Positions 7,590-16,526 of a DNA stretch of 44,211 nt are shown here, one piece after another. The DNA is from Rhodobacterales bacterium 32-67-9 (GTDB taxonomy: Bacteria; Pseudomonadota; Alphaproteobacteria; Rhodobacterales; Rhodobacteraceae). The notes beneath the pieces were generated by a model, which was not told the origin of the DNA, did no database searches, and worked only from the letters and a program-made list of their open reading frames with translations. The DNA lies in contig NCEA01000037.1 of the NCBI GenBank assembly GCA_002280515.1, forward strand, positions 1 to 44,211, given 5' to 3'. Both the position numbers and the translations under genes were made by a program. Each line of letters starts with the position of its first letter. Position 1 is the stretch's first letter.

Positions 7590-8756
7590 ATGCCCGTCAA
7601 GAACCGTTTTGCAGAGCTTTTGCCGGAAATCACCGCCTGGCGCCGGGATTTCCACGAGCATCCCGAATTGCTGTTCGACGTGCACCGGACCGCCGGCAGG
7701 GTGGCCGAGCTTCTGCGCGATTTCGGCTGCGACGAGGTCGTGGAAGGCATCGGCAGGACCGGCGTCGTCGGCGTGATCCACGGCAAGACCGACAACAAGG
7801 GCCGGGTCATCGGCCTGCGCGCCGACATGGACGCGCTGCCGATCCGCGAGGCGACGGGGCTGCCCTATGCCTCCAAGACCCCCGGCAAGATGCACGCCTG
7901 CGGCCATGACGGCCATACCGCGATGCTGCTCGGGGCGGCGAAATACCTCGCCGAGACGCGCAATTTCGACGGCCGCGCCGTGGTGATCTTCCAGCCCGCC
8001 GAGGAAGGCGGCGGCGGCGGGCGCGAGATGGTGGCCGAGGGCATGATGGAGCGCTTCGGCGTGCAGGAAGTCTACGGCATGCATAACATGCCCGGCATCC
8101 CGGTCGGCCAGTTCGCGATCCGCCCCGGCGCGATGATGGCGGCCGCGGACCAGTTCGACATCCTCGTTACCGGCAAGGGCGGCCATGCCGCCAAGCCGCA
8201 CGACTGCGTCGACACGACGGTGATCTCGGCCCATATCATCCTCGCGCTGCAAACCATCGCGAGCCGGGTCGTCGATCCCCTGAAACAGGTCGTCGTCTCG
8301 GTCTGCACGGTCAAGACCGAGAGCGAGGCGCACAACGTCATCTCGCAAACCGTGCTGATGAAGGGTACCGTGCGGACGATGGACCCGGCCGTGCAGGATC
8401 TTGTCGAGGCGCGGCTGAGGGCGATCGTCGAGGGCACGGCTCTCGCCCACGGTGCCAAGGCCGAGGTCACCTATATGCGCGGCTATCCGGTCACCATGAA
8501 CCCCGAGGAAAACACCCAGTTCGCCGCCGAGGTGGCCGAGGCGGTTTCCGGCAAGGTCGATACCGATACCGCGCCGCTGATGGGGGCCGAGGATTTCAGC
8601 TTCATGCTGAACGAGCGCCCCGGCGCGTACATCTTCCTCGGCAACGGCGACACCGCCATGGTCCATCATCCGGCCTACAATTTCGACGACAACGCGATCC
8701 CCTTCGGATCGAGCTGGTATGCCGGCATGGTCGAGACGCGGATGCCCGCCGCATGA
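7590..8756 (+). CDS. M20 family amidohydrolase (hippurate hydrolase-like)
   Basis: A 388-aa metallopeptidase-fold enzyme. Visible signatures are WRRDFHEHPEL near the N-terminus, GLRADMDALPI, the metal-binding HACGHDGHTAMLLGAA, the acidic pair in QPAEEGGGG, and MGAEDFSFM near the C-terminus. These enzymes hydrolyse N-acyl amino acids or amides (hippurate, N-acetyl compounds, IAA conjugates). The start at 7590 follows AGAAGG; the in-frame upstream extension has no family similarity. The next gene overlaps it by 4 bp. Within this cluster it could release an acylated amine or amino acid intermediate, which is inference. Confidence 0.88.
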   Translation: MPVKNRFAELLPEITAWRRDFHEHPELLFDVHRTAGRVAELLRDFGCDEVVEGIGRTGVVGVIHGKTDNKGRVIGLRADMDALPIREATGLPYASKTPGKMHACGHDGHTAMLLGAAKYLAETRNFDGRAVVIFQPAEEGGGGGREMVAEGMMERFGVQEVYGMHNMPGIPVGQFAIRPGAMMAAADQFDILVTGKGGHAAKPHDCVDTTVISAHIILALQTIASRVVDPLKQVVVSVCTVKTESEAHNVISQTVLMKGTVRTMDPAVQDLVEARLRAIVEGTALAHGAKAEVTYMRGYPVTMNPEENTQFAAEVAEAVSGKVDTDTAPLMGAEDFSFMLNERPGAYIFLGNGDTAMVHHPAYNFDDNAIPFGSSWYAGMVETRMPAA

Positions 8757-9562
8757 GGCCAGCCGACGACCTCTCGACGCTGAACGTCGCGCTGATCGGT
8801 GCCGGCGAACTCGGCGCCGCGATGGCGGCGGCGATGATCGGGCGCGGCGGGCTTCTGCCCTCGCGGCTCCGCGTCGCCACGGCGAGCGGGCGGGCGCCGG
8901 CCCTTGCCGGTTGGCCCGAGATCCGGGTCGGCTCCGATCCGGCGGCGGCGGCGCGGGGGGCCGACATCACGCTTCTTGCCGTGCCGCCGGCGGCCGCCGG
9001 GGCGCTCGCCCTCGGCACCCCGCGCGGCCCGGTCGTCTCGGTGATGGCCGGGGTGCGGCTTGACCGGCTGGCCCGGATCGCCGGCCATGACCGGGTGATC
9101 CGGGCGATGTCGAGCCCGGCAGCCGCGATGGGGCTTGCCTATTCGCCCTATTTCCCTGGCGCCGGCGCGACGCCCGAGGACGCGGCGCTGGCCCGGGCGG
9201 TTCTTTCGACCTGCGGCCTTTGCGACAAGGTAGGCTCCGAGGACCAGATCGACCTCTTCACCGCGATCACCGGCCCGGTCCCCGGATTCGTCGCCGGTTT
9301 CGCCGAGATGATGGCCGGCTACGCGGTCGCGCACGGCGTCGCCCCCGACATCGCCGACCGTGCCGTGCGCCAGCTCTTCCTTGCCGCCGGGCAAATCCTG
9401 GCCGACACCGCGCCGACGCCGGCCGAACGGGTGGCGGAGATGATCGACTATGCCGGCACCACCGCCGCCGGGCTTCAGGTGATGCGTGCCTCGGCGATCA
9501 AGGACGACCTTGCCCGCGCGCTCGACGCCGCCGTCGCCAAGGCGCGGACCATTGCGGGATAG
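8753..9562 (+). CDS. Pyrroline-5-carboxylate reductase-like NAD(P) oxidoreductase
   Basis: A 269-aa protein of the ProC/F420-NADP oxidoreductase fold. The Rossmann motif ALIGAGELGAAMAAAMIG is near residues 13-30, and the C-terminal helical region contains TAITGPVPGFVAGFAEMM and DYAGTTAAGLQVM, which correspond to the conserved ProC dimer-domain segments. Typical ProC reduces pyrroline-5-carboxylate to proline. This member is divergent in the first strand, and its location in an amine catabolic operon suggests reduction of a cyclic imine such as one derived from an amino-aldehyde. The true substrate is not known. It is coupled to the M20 gene by an ATGA overlap. Confidence 0.75.
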   Translation: MRPADDLSTLNVALIGAGELGAAMAAAMIGRGGLLPSRLRVATASGRAPALAGWPEIRVGSDPAAAARGADITLLAVPPAAAGALALGTPRGPVVSVMAGVRLDRLARIAGHDRVIRAMSSPAAAMGLAYSPYFPGAGATPEDAALARAVLSTCGLCDKVGSEDQIDLFTAITGPVPGFVAGFAEMMAGYAVAHGVAPDIADRAVRQLFLAAGQILADTAPTPAERVAEMIDYAGTTAAGLQVMRASAIKDDLARALDAAVAKARTIAG

Positions 9563-9568
9563 CCCGGG

Positions 9569-10309
9569 ATGAAGCCTTTCCTCATCCTCCAGCTCCGCCC
9601 AGAGACCGAGGCGGCGGACGATGAATTCGCGGCCTTCCTTGCCAAGGGCGGGCTCGACGCCGGCGATGTCCGGCGGATCCGGCTGGATTGCGAGGATCTG
9701 CCAGCGGATCTCGATCTTGCGGACTTTGCCGGCGTCATCGTCGGCGGCGGCCCCGGCTGCGTCTCGGACCCGCCAGAGGCGAAGGATCCCACCGAGGCGC
9801 GGATCGAGGCCGCGATCCTCGGCCTGATGCCCGGTATCGTGGCGCGAGACGTGCCGTTCCTCGGCTGCTGCTACGGGATCGGGGTGCTTGCCCACTACCT
9901 CGGTGCGCCGGTCTCCAAGGCGCGCTGGGGCGAGCCGGTCGGCGCGACGCATTGCGAGGTGACGGCGGAGGGCCGCGCCGACCCGCTTCTTGACGGGTTG
10001 CCGTCGGCATTCGACGCCTTCGTCGGCCACAAGGAGGCGGTGCAGGCGCTGCCTGCCGGCTGCGTCCATCTTCTGGCCTCGCCCGCCTGTCCGTTCCAGA
10101 TGATCCGCCACGGGCAGAACGTCTACGCAACGCAGTTCCACCCCGAGGCCGACGCTGCAGGGTTCGAGACACGCATCCGCATCTACCGCAACCGGGGCTA
10201 TTTCCGCCCCGAAGCGGCCGACGACCTCATCGCGCTGTGCCGGGCGGCCGATGTCACGGTGCCCGAACGCATCCTTGCGCGGTTCGTGGCGCGTTACCGC
10301 GCGGGGTGA
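9569..10309 (+). CDS. Second class I glutamine amidotransferase-like protein
   Basis: A 246-aa GATase-type protein. The nucleophile is probably Cys101 in VPFLGCCYGIGVLAHYLG, and QFHPEAD provides His191 and Glu193, so the triad is intact. It is clearly a different paralogue from the GATase at 6781-7497. It is the last gene of the rightward cluster, starting six bases after the ProC-like gene. The function is probably hydrolysis of a gamma-glutamyl or amide substrate. A role as a GMP-synthase subunit is unlikely because no synthetase domain or partner is adjacent. Confidence 0.78.
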   Translation: MKPFLILQLRPETEAADDEFAAFLAKGGLDAGDVRRIRLDCEDLPADLDLADFAGVIVGGGPGCVSDPPEAKDPTEARIEAAILGLMPGIVARDVPFLGCCYGIGVLAHYLGAPVSKARWGEPVGATHCEVTAEGRADPLLDGLPSAFDAFVGHKEAVQALPAGCVHLLASPACPFQMIRHGQNVYATQFHPEADAAGFETRIRIYRNRGYFRPEAADDLIALCRAADVTVPERILARFVARYRAG

Positions 10310-10359
10310 CGGGACGCCGATAGAGAGCGACCGTCGACGGACCATGCGTCGTGTCGCGC

Positions 10360-10812
10360 CTAGCTCGTCCGGTCGGACTGGCCCGGGCCGCTGTCACCAA
10401 GGGCGGCCAGCGTCAGCGGGCAGGGCCGGCCGGAGAAGAAGCGGTCGATGAGCGCCTGCATCAGCCTTGCGGTCGCCACATCCCCCGCCGCGCGAAAGAG
10501 CGTGGCCGAGGAGCGCAGCTTCAGTGCGTCGACCGGGCCGAGAATTTCCTCGGCCGTTGCTTCCCCGTGCCCGAGCAGCGCCTCCGCGCAGGCGGCAAGG
10601 CGCGGTCCGAGCAGCGGGTCCGCGAGATAGGCGCGCGCCTCGTCCAGGTCGGCAATGCCGTAGCGAAGCGCGGTCGCGGAGCGGCCAAGACCACGGAGCT
10701 GGGGGAAGATGAACCACATCCAGTGGCCGGTCTTGCGCCCAGCCCGAAGCTCGCGGAGGGCGCCGTCGAACAGAGGCGCCTGCGCGTCGCGGAACCGGGC
10801 CAGATCGTCCAT
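10360..10812 (-). CDS. DUF1810 family protein
   Basis: A 150-aa soluble protein beginning MDDLARFRDAQ. The family hallmarks GHWMWFIFPQLRGLGRS, RYGIADLDEARAYLADP and the segment DALKLRSSATLF are present. The family is widespread but has no established biochemical function. The open frame extends far upstream, but ATG 10812 follows a GGGAGAGAG ribosome site and only the part after it is conserved. It is convergent with the amidotransferase at its 3' side and lies downstream of a GlxA-type regulator on the same strand. Confidence 0.8.
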   Translation of the reverse strand: MDDLARFRDAQAPLFDGALRELRAGRKTGHWMWFIFPQLRGLGRSATALRYGIADLDEARAYLADPLLGPRLAACAEALLGHGEATAEEILGPVDALKLRSSATLFRAAGDVATARLMQALIDRFFSGRPCPLTLAALGDSGPGQSDRTS

Positions 10813-10877
10813 CGTCTCTCTCCCTCCGGCGCGATGATGCGCCGGGGCGGGGCGGTTTTCCAGCCCGGCGGCCGGGG

Positions 10878-11885
10878 TCAGGCGGCGACGACCCGCATCG
10901 CCCGGGGCGTCACCGCATAGGCGGCGCGGAAGTTCTTGGTGAAATGCGAGCTTGACTTGTAGCCGCAGGCAAGCGCGATCTCGGTCACCGAAAGCTCGGT
11001 CTGCGACAGGAGGCGGTGCGCCTTTTCCAGCCGCATCTTCATGTAGAAGTTCATCGGCGTGGTCTTGAGGTAGCGCGCGAACAGCCGTTCGGTCTGGCGC
11101 ACCGACATCGCCGCGATATCGGCGATCTCCTGCGCGGTCAGCGGCGTTTCGAGGTTGGCCTCCATGCTTTTCAACACCTTGACGAGGCGCGGGTTGCGCA
11201 TCCCGTAGCGCGACTGGACCGAAACCTTCTGCTGCGATCTGGGGCTGCGGACGCCGTTGCAGACCAGCAGGTCGGCCACCCGCGCGGCAAGGTCGGCGCC
11301 ATGCGCCTCGGCAATGAGATGCAGCATCAGGTCGGACGCGACCGCCCCCCCCGCCGCCGTCAGACGGCGCCCTAGCGCGAAGGCGCCAGTGCTGATATGG
11401 ACTTCCGGGAACGCCTCGGCGAAGCCTTCGGCCAGATCCCAGTGCACCGCGCATTCCTCGCCGTCGAGAAGCCCGGCGCGGGCCAACGCATATATGCCGA
11501 GGCAGAGCGCGCCAAGCCGGACCCCGTGCGCCGCCTCGCGGCGGAGCGCGGCACTAAGCCCCGGCTCGTCGCGCCTTGCGGTGGCGGGGCCGCCGACGAC
11601 GATCAGCGTCTCGCCGCGCGCGAGCGGGCCGAGGGCCTCGTCCACGAGAACCGTAAGCCCATGCGAACAGCTCACCGGCCCGCCGGAGATCGAGACGATG
11701 CGCCAGGCATAGGCGGGCCGGCCGAGACTCGCATTGGCGACGCGCATCGGCTCGAGCGCTGCCGCGAGCGCGAGATGCGTGAACCCGTCAAGGAGGAGAA
11801 AGGTGAAGCGCTCGGTGTCGTTCGCCGGATGCGTGGCCGGACGGGCGACCTTGAGCATCGCGCGAATGGGGCTTTGATGGGACAT
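10878..11885 (-). CDS. GlxA-type AraC family regulator with DJ-1/PfpI-like domain
   Basis: A 335-aa regulator. The N-terminal DJ-1/PfpI-like half (RFTFLLLDGFTHLALAAALE, then VRLGALCLGIYALARAGLL) is a sensor fold. The C-terminal AraC domain has two helix-turn-helix motifs, LTAQEIADIAAMSVRQTERLFARY and LSVTEIALACGYKSSSHFTKNFR. Relatives include GbdR and CdhR, regulators of glycine betaine and carnitine use, but the ligand here is unknown. ATG 11885 (MSHQSPIRAM) is preferred to ATG 11990 because homology starts just after it. It diverges from a second GlxA-type gene across about 145 bp that contain an inverted repeat. Confidence 0.85.
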   Translation of the reverse strand: MSHQSPIRAMLKVARPATHPANDTERFTFLLLDGFTHLALAAALEPMRVANASLGRPAYAWRIVSISGGPVSCSHGLTVLVDEALGPLARGETLIVVGGPATARRDEPGLSAALRREAAHGVRLGALCLGIYALARAGLLDGEECAVHWDLAEGFAEAFPEVHISTGAFALGRRLTAAGGAVASDLMLHLIAEAHGADLAARVADLLVCNGVRSPRSQQKVSVQSRYGMRNPRLVKVLKSMEANLETPLTAQEIADIAAMSVRQTERLFARYLKTTPMNFYMKMRLEKAHRLLSQTELSVTEIALACGYKSSSHFTKNFRAAYAVTPRAMRVVAA

Positions 11886-11934
11886 GGAAGCTGAACCTCG
11901 TTTCAGGATCGCGCCCTTGGCAGGGCCCTTGTCG

Positions 11935-11994
11935 CAAAGTGACCGGACTGTCGTCGATTCTGGCGACTTTCCGTTGGACCCATGCGTCACTTTG
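11935..11994. promoter_or_regulatory. Inverted repeat in the divergent GlxA intergenic region
   Basis: CAAAGTGAC (11935-11943) and its exact complement GTCACTTTG (11986-11994) face each other across 42 bp. A related half-site, GGCGACTTTCC, lies between them near 11962. The centre falls between the two divergent regulator genes, so it may be a shared operator for one or both AraC proteins. This is an inference from symmetry and position. Confidence 0.4.
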
Positions 11995-12030
11995 GCGTTA
12001 CATTCACGTCACTCCCAGGAATAGGCCGCC

Positions 12031-13002
12031 ATGTCCGCCCCTCCGCGCCTGCGCATCGGTATCGTCCCCGCCCGCCGCTTCACGCTCGCGGCGCTGGCGA
12101 ATTTCGTCGATGTGTTGAGGCTGGCGGCGGACGAGGGCGACCGGTCGCGACCGATCCTCTGTTCGTGGAAGGTCATCGCGCCAACCCTCGATCCGGTCGA
12201 AAGCAGTTGCGGGCTGAGCGTCACGCCCGACGAGCGGCTCGGCGATCCGCGCCGCTTCGACTATATCGCCGTCGTCGGCGGGTTGATCAGCGGAACCCAG
12301 CAGCTCGGCCCCGAGGCTGTCGAGTTCCTGCGGCGCGCGGCGGAGGCGAAAGTGCCGTTGATCGGGCTTTGCACCGGGGCGTTCATCCTGCACCGGGCCG
12401 GATTGATGCAGGGCTACCGCTGCTGCGTGAGCTGGTTTCACCGCGAGGATTTTTTGCAGGAGTTCGAGGACATGATCCCGGTCACCGACCAGATCTTCGT
12501 GATCGACCGCGACCGGCTGACCTCGTCCGGCGGCGCCTCGACCGCGCATCTGGCGGCCTTTCTCGTCGACCGCCACATCGGCCGGGCGGCGGCGCGGAAA
12601 AGCCTGTCGATCATGATCGTTGACGAGGCGCAGTCGGGCGAGCGGCCGCAGCCGGGCCTGCCGATCGGGCTGACCTCGCGCGATCCGCTGGTCAAGCGGG
12701 CGCTCCTGATGATGCAGCAATACCCCGAGACGCCGCTTTCCATCGCCGGTCTTGCGACGCAGCTCGGCGTCGGGCGGCGCAAGCTCGAACGCCATTTCGC
12801 TGATGCGCTCGGCATCACGCCGGCCGAGGCGGGGCGTCGGGTGCGGCTTGAGCAGGCGCGCGCGCTGCTGGAGCGGGGCGAGCAATCGGTGACCGAGATC
12901 GCGGCCGAGACCGGGTTCTGCGACGTGTCGCACCTGATCCGGGTCTTCCGCGAGGTGGAGGGCGTGACACCGGGGGAATGGGCGCGGCTGCGGTCGGGTT
13001 GA
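12031..13002 (+). CDS. GlxA-type AraC family regulator with DJ-1/PfpI-like domain
   Basis: A 323-aa protein. The N-terminal PfpI-like domain carries the elbow cysteine (VPLIGLCTGAFILHRAGLM) and the segment TSSGGASTAHLAAFLVDRHIG. The C-terminal AraC domain contains LSIAGLATQLGVGRRKLERHF and QSVTEIAAETGFCDVSHLIRVFRE. It is not a duplicate of the neighbour: the sensor domains differ clearly. It probably controls a catabolic pathway for a quaternary amine or amino acid, but no target can be named. moaA ends convergently 40 bp downstream. Confidence 0.85.
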   Translation: MSAPPRLRIGIVPARRFTLAALANFVDVLRLAADEGDRSRPILCSWKVIAPTLDPVESSCGLSVTPDERLGDPRRFDYIAVVGGLISGTQQLGPEAVEFLRRAAEAKVPLIGLCTGAFILHRAGLMQGYRCCVSWFHREDFLQEFEDMIPVTDQIFVIDRDRLTSSGGASTAHLAAFLVDRHIGRAAARKSLSIMIVDEAQSGERPQPGLPIGLTSRDPLVKRALLMMQQYPETPLSIAGLATQLGVGRRKLERHFADALGITPAEAGRRVRLEQARALLERGEQSVTEIAAETGFCDVSHLIRVFREVEGVTPGEWARLRSG

Positions 13003-13042
13003 ACGCCGCGCGGCGCATCAGGCGGGTTTGGCCCGTCCTGTC

Positions 13043-14044
13043 TCAGCCGCCGGTGTGGCTCATGTGGCGGGTCATCTGGCCCGCGACTTTCTGGCGCGAA
13101 TAGTCGAAATCGTGGCCCTTCGGCTTCCGGGCGATCGCCGCGCGGATCGCGTCCTCCAAGGCCGCGTCGTCGCCGGAAGCCCGCAGCGGCGCCCTGAGAT
13201 CGGCATTGTCTTCCTGCCCGAGGCACATGAACAGCTCGCCCGTGCAGGTCACCCGCACCCGGTTGCAGCTTTCGCAGAAATTATGGGTGAGCGGGGTGAT
13301 GAAGCCGATCTTCTGGCCGGTCTCCTCTACCCGCACATAGCGGGCCGGCCCGCCGGTGCGCTCGGCAAGATCGGTCAGCGTGAAGCGTTCGGCAAGGCGC
13401 GCGCGCAGGACCTTCAGCGGCCAGTACTGGTCAAGCCGCAACTCCTCGCCCATCTCGCCCATCGGCATCACCTCGATGAAGGTCAGGTCGTGGCCTTCGC
13501 CGGCGCACCAGTCGAGCAGCGGGAACAGCTCGTCCTCGTTGAAGCCCTTCAGCGCCACGGCGTTGATCTTGACCCGGAGCCCGGCCGCCGTCGCCGCCGC
13601 AATCCCCTCCATCACCTGAGGCAGTCGCCCCCAGCGGGTGATTGCCTGGAACTTCGCCGCATCGAGCGTGTCGAGCGAGACATTCACCCGCCGGACCCCG
13701 ACCGCCGCGAGATCGGCGGCAAAGCGGGCAAGCTGCGAGCCGTTGGTGGTCAGCGTCAACTCGCGCAGCGCGCCGGTCTCCAGGTGCCGCGACATCGCCT
13801 TGAAGAAGGTCATGATGTCGCGCCGGACCAGAGGTTCGCCGCCGGTGATGCGGAGCTTCTCCACCCCGAGCCGGACGAAGGTCGAGCAGAGCCGGTCCAG
13901 CTCCTCCAGCGTCAGCAGGTCCTTTTTCGGCAGGAACTGCATGTGTTCCGCCATGCAATAGGTGCAGCGGAAATCGCAGCGGTCCGTCACCGAGACGCGG
14001 AGGTAGGAAATCGGGCGGGCAAAGGGATCAATGAGCGGAGCCAT
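13043..14044 (-). CDS. moaA: GTP 3',8-cyclase, molybdenum cofactor biosynthesis
   Basis: A 333-aa radical SAM enzyme that, with MoaC, turns GTP into cyclic pyranopterin monophosphate. The SAM cluster motif is CDFRCTYC (Cys23, 27, 30). The GTP-side cluster cysteines lie in [32 protein letters not shown] and the essential C-terminal Gly-Gly (SHTGG) are present. ATG 14044 is chosen over an upstream GTG because homology begins at [14 protein letters not shown]. No other moa genes are visible next to it. Confidence 0.96.
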   Translation of the reverse strand: MAPLIDPFARPISYLRVSVTDRCDFRCTYCMAEHMQFLPKKDLLTLEELDRLCSTFVRLGVEKLRITGGEPLVRRDIMTFFKAMSRHLETGALRELTLTTNGSQLARFAADLAAVGVRRVNVSLDTLDAAKFQAITRWGRLPQVMEGIAAATAAGLRVKINAVALKGFNEDELFPLLDWCAGEGHDLTFIEVMPMGEMGEELRLDQYWPLKVLRARLAERFTLTDLAERTGGPARYVRVEETGQKIGFITPLTHNFCESCNRVRVTCTGELFMCLGQEDNADLRAPLRASGDDAALEDAIRAAIARKPKGHDFDYSRQKVAGQMTRHMSHTGG

Positions 14045-14186
14045 GCCCTGAAAGTAGGCCCGGGGCGCCACGACGGCAAGGGGAAAGCGGGACGTTGAAG
14101 GGGCGGGACGGGCAGGCTATCGTCGGGGCCATGCACGCTGTCCACCCCCCGATTTTCGCAGCTGACCGTCCCGAGGGATGCGGCGC

Positions 14187-15797
14187 ATGACCCCAGCGCT
14201 TCTGGCCGCCGGATCGTCGTGGGAGGCGCTTCGCGCCGGGTTCCGCTGGCAGGTGCCGGCCCGCTTCAACATCGCCGAGACCTGCTGCGACGTGCATGCG
14301 CGCGCCGAGCCGGAGCGGCTGGCGCTGATCGATGTCGCCGAGACGGGCACGGCACGGCGCTGGACATACGGTGAACTGGCATCCGCCTCGAACCGGCTGG
14401 CCAACGCATTCCGGGCGCGGGGAGTAAGGCAAGGCGACACTGTCGCGGTACTGCTGCCACAGGGGCCGGCGGTGCTGATCGCCCATTTCGCGGTGCTGAA
14501 GCTCGGTGCCGTGGTGTTGCCCTTGTTCACGCTTTTCGGACCCGATGCGCTCGCCTACCGGCTGGCTGATGCCAAGGCGCGGATCGTCGTGACGGATGCG
14601 GCGAGCTTCGGGAAGATCGACGCGATCCGGGGCGATTTGCCCGACCTCGGCGAGGTCTACTGCATCGACCCGGCCGCCGCGCCGGTCCGCGATTTCTGGC
14701 AGGAGATCGCCGCCGCCGCCGAAGGCCTGACCCCGGTCGATACCGCCGCCGACGATCCGGCGGTGCTGATCTACACCTCCGGCACGACCGGGGCACCGAA
14801 GGGAGTGCTGCACGCGCACCGCTTCCTCTTGGGCCACCTGCCGAATGTGGAGCTGAGCCAGGGCTTCTTCCCGCAACCCGGTGCGGTCGGCTGGACCCCG
14901 GCCGACTGGGCCTGGATCGGCGGGCTCATGGACATGGCGATGCCCTGCCTCTACTACGGCGTGCCGCTGATCGCGCGCCGGATGCGCAAGTTCGACCCCG
15001 ACGAGGCCTTCCGGCTGATCCGCGACCACCGGGCGACAAACCTCTTCCTGCCGCCGACGGCGCTGAAGCTGATGCGGGGCGCTACCGTTCCCGACGGGCT
15101 GGCGCTGCGCGCTGTGTCGTCGGGGGGCGAAAGCCTTGGCGCGGAGATGCTCGACTGGGGGCGGCGTGCGCTTGGCGCGCCGATCAACGAGATCTACGGC
15201 CAGACCGAGTGCAACCTCGTCGTCTGCTCCGCCGAGGGCGTCTTTCCGACGAAACCCGGCACGATGGGCCGGGCGGTGCCGGGGGCCGAGGTGGCGGTGA
15301 TCGACGGCGGCGGCGCGTCGGTGCCGGAGGGGGAGATCGGCGAGATCGCGGTGAGGCGCGGCCATCCGGTCATGTTCCTCGAATATCTCGGCAAGCCTGA
15401 GGCCACGGCGGCGAAATTCGTCGGCGACTGGCTGAAGACCGGCGATCTCGGCCGGATGGACGGGGAAGGCTATCTGATTTTCGTCGCGCGGGACGACGAC
15501 ATCATCTCCTCCGCCGGGTACCGGATCGGGCCGTCGGAGATCGAGAACTGCCTGACCGGGCATCCCGACGTGGTGATGGCGGCCTGCGTCGGCGTGCCGG
15601 ACCCGGTGCGGGGCGAGGTCGTCAAGGCCTATGTCACCTTGCGCGAGGGGGCGGACTGGGCGGGGCTGGAGGCGGCGCTGATCGAACGGGTCAAGGCGCG
15701 GGTCAGCCCTCATGTCGCGCCGCGCTGGATCGAGTGGCGCGAGAGCCTGCCGATGACCGCGACGGGGAAGATCCTGCGGCGGGAGTTGCGCGGCTAG
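14187..15797 (+). CDS. AMP-forming acyl-CoA synthetase
   Basis: A 536-aa adenylate-forming enzyme of the medium-chain acyl-CoA synthetase/acetyl-CoA synthetase-like group. The AMP-binding P-loop IYTSGTTGAPKGV lies near residues 193-206, the A5-type motif is NEIYGQTECNLVV, and the hinge and A8 region is GDWLKTGDLGRMDGEGYLIFVARDDD. The catalytic lysine is in the C-terminal MTATGKILRREL. It activates a carboxylic acid to its CoA thioester. ATG 14187 has GAGGG nine bases upstream; ATG 14178 abuts that site and is less likely. The substrate is unknown; short or medium chain is inferred from family. Confidence 0.88.
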   Translation: MTPALLAAGSSWEALRAGFRWQVPARFNIAETCCDVHARAEPERLALIDVAETGTARRWTYGELASASNRLANAFRARGVRQGDTVAVLLPQGPAVLIAHFAVLKLGAVVLPLFTLFGPDALAYRLADAKARIVVTDAASFGKIDAIRGDLPDLGEVYCIDPAAAPVRDFWQEIAAAAEGLTPVDTAADDPAVLIYTSGTTGAPKGVLHAHRFLLGHLPNVELSQGFFPQPGAVGWTPADWAWIGGLMDMAMPCLYYGVPLIARRMRKFDPDEAFRLIRDHRATNLFLPPTALKLMRGATVPDGLALRAVSSGGESLGAEMLDWGRRALGAPINEIYGQTECNLVVCSAEGVFPTKPGTMGRAVPGAEVAVIDGGGASVPEGEIGEIAVRRGHPVMFLEYLGKPEATAAKFVGDWLKTGDLGRMDGEGYLIFVARDDDIISSAGYRIGPSEIENCLTGHPDVVMAACVGVPDPVRGEVVKAYVTLREGADWAGLEAALIERVKARVSPHVAPRWIEWRESLPMTATGKILRRELRG

Positions 15798-15799
15798 AT

Positions 15800-15850
15800 C
15801 GCCGCTGGCGCGGCGGTGCCTCCGGCGGGGATATTTGCACCAAGTGGAAG
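15800..15850 (+). repeat. Intergenic repeat copy A between convergent genes
   Basis: The segment holds a 6-bp hairpin (CGCCGC at 15800-15805 with GCGGCG at 15810-15815). It is followed by a GCCTCCGGCGGGGATATTT element at 15818-15836 and an AAGTGGAAG tail. The reverse complement resembles segments at 21693-21720 and 25891-25917. The pattern is familiar from Rhodobacteraceae gene ends. It separates the acyl-CoA synthetase from the convergent AlkD-like gene. Confidence 0.5.
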
Positions 15851-15851
15851 C

Positions 15852-16526
15852 TCAGAGGTATTTCCCGGCTTCCTTGCGGGCGAAGGGTTTCAGGCGCGAC
15901 CCGTGGGTCTCAAGGAAGGCGCGGGTGCGCTCGGGATCGTGTTTCGAGAGGTCGCGCAGCCACCAGGCGATGGCCTTCTGGATGAACCAGTCGCGGTCGT
16001 CGGCATAGCTGGCGGCCCAGCCAAGGACGCGGTCGCGGATGGCGAGGTCCTGTGGTGTCGGATGGTTCTGCTTGGTCCAGGGCAGGGTGATGACGAGTAC
16101 CGCGCGGCGGCTCCACAGGTGCGGCGACCTCGTCCAGCCCTCGACCTCGTCGATGCGCGCGGGATCGGCGACGAGCCGCCGCGAACCGGCGTCGCAGGCG
16201 TGGTCGGCGATCGCCCAGGCGTCGAATTCCGGCACCCAGGAGGCGATGAGCCGCCAGACCGCCTCGTCGTCCCGGAGCCGCGCCTGCGTCAGGAGCTTCG
16301 CGGCGGCGACGCGCGCCTCGTGGATGTCGCTTTGCCAGAGCGCGTCGGCAAGCGCGACACGGGCGGGCAGGTCGAGGTCCGCGCGCCAGCCGGTCGTGAG
16401 CGCGGTGATCTCCGGCACCGGGATGCCAAGATAGGGGCGGTCCGCCTTGTGATAGGCGGCGGCCCCGGCGGCGCGCGCGGGGTCGGCGCGGGCGCGCAAC
16501 TCGGCCAGCGCCGCCTCGGGCGTCAT
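15852..16526 (-). CDS. DNA alkylation repair (AlkD-like HEAT repeat) protein
   Basis: A 224-aa all-helical protein. KADRPYLGIPVPEITAL near the N-terminus, LWQSDIHEARVAAAKLL, SWVPEFDAWAIADHACD, and the C-terminal RDWFIQKAIAWWLRDLSKHDPERTRAFLETH with GSRLKPFARKEAGKYL match the AlkD/DUF DNA-alkylation-repair family. Characterised AlkD members excise bulky or positively charged N3/N7 alkyl bases without flipping them. ATG 16526 overlaps the glmS stop by 4 bp (ATGA), so the gene is translated from the glmU-glmS message. Confidence 0.85.
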   Translation of the reverse strand: MTPEAALAELRARADPARAAGAAAYHKADRPYLGIPVPEITALTTGWRADLDLPARVALADALWQSDIHEARVAAAKLLTQARLRDDEAVWRLIASWVPEFDAWAIADHACDAGSRRLVADPARIDEVEGWTRSPHLWSRRAVLVITLPWTKQNHPTPQDLAIRDRVLGWAASYADDRDWFIQKAIAWWLRDLSKHDPERTRAFLETHGSRLKPFARKEAGKYL

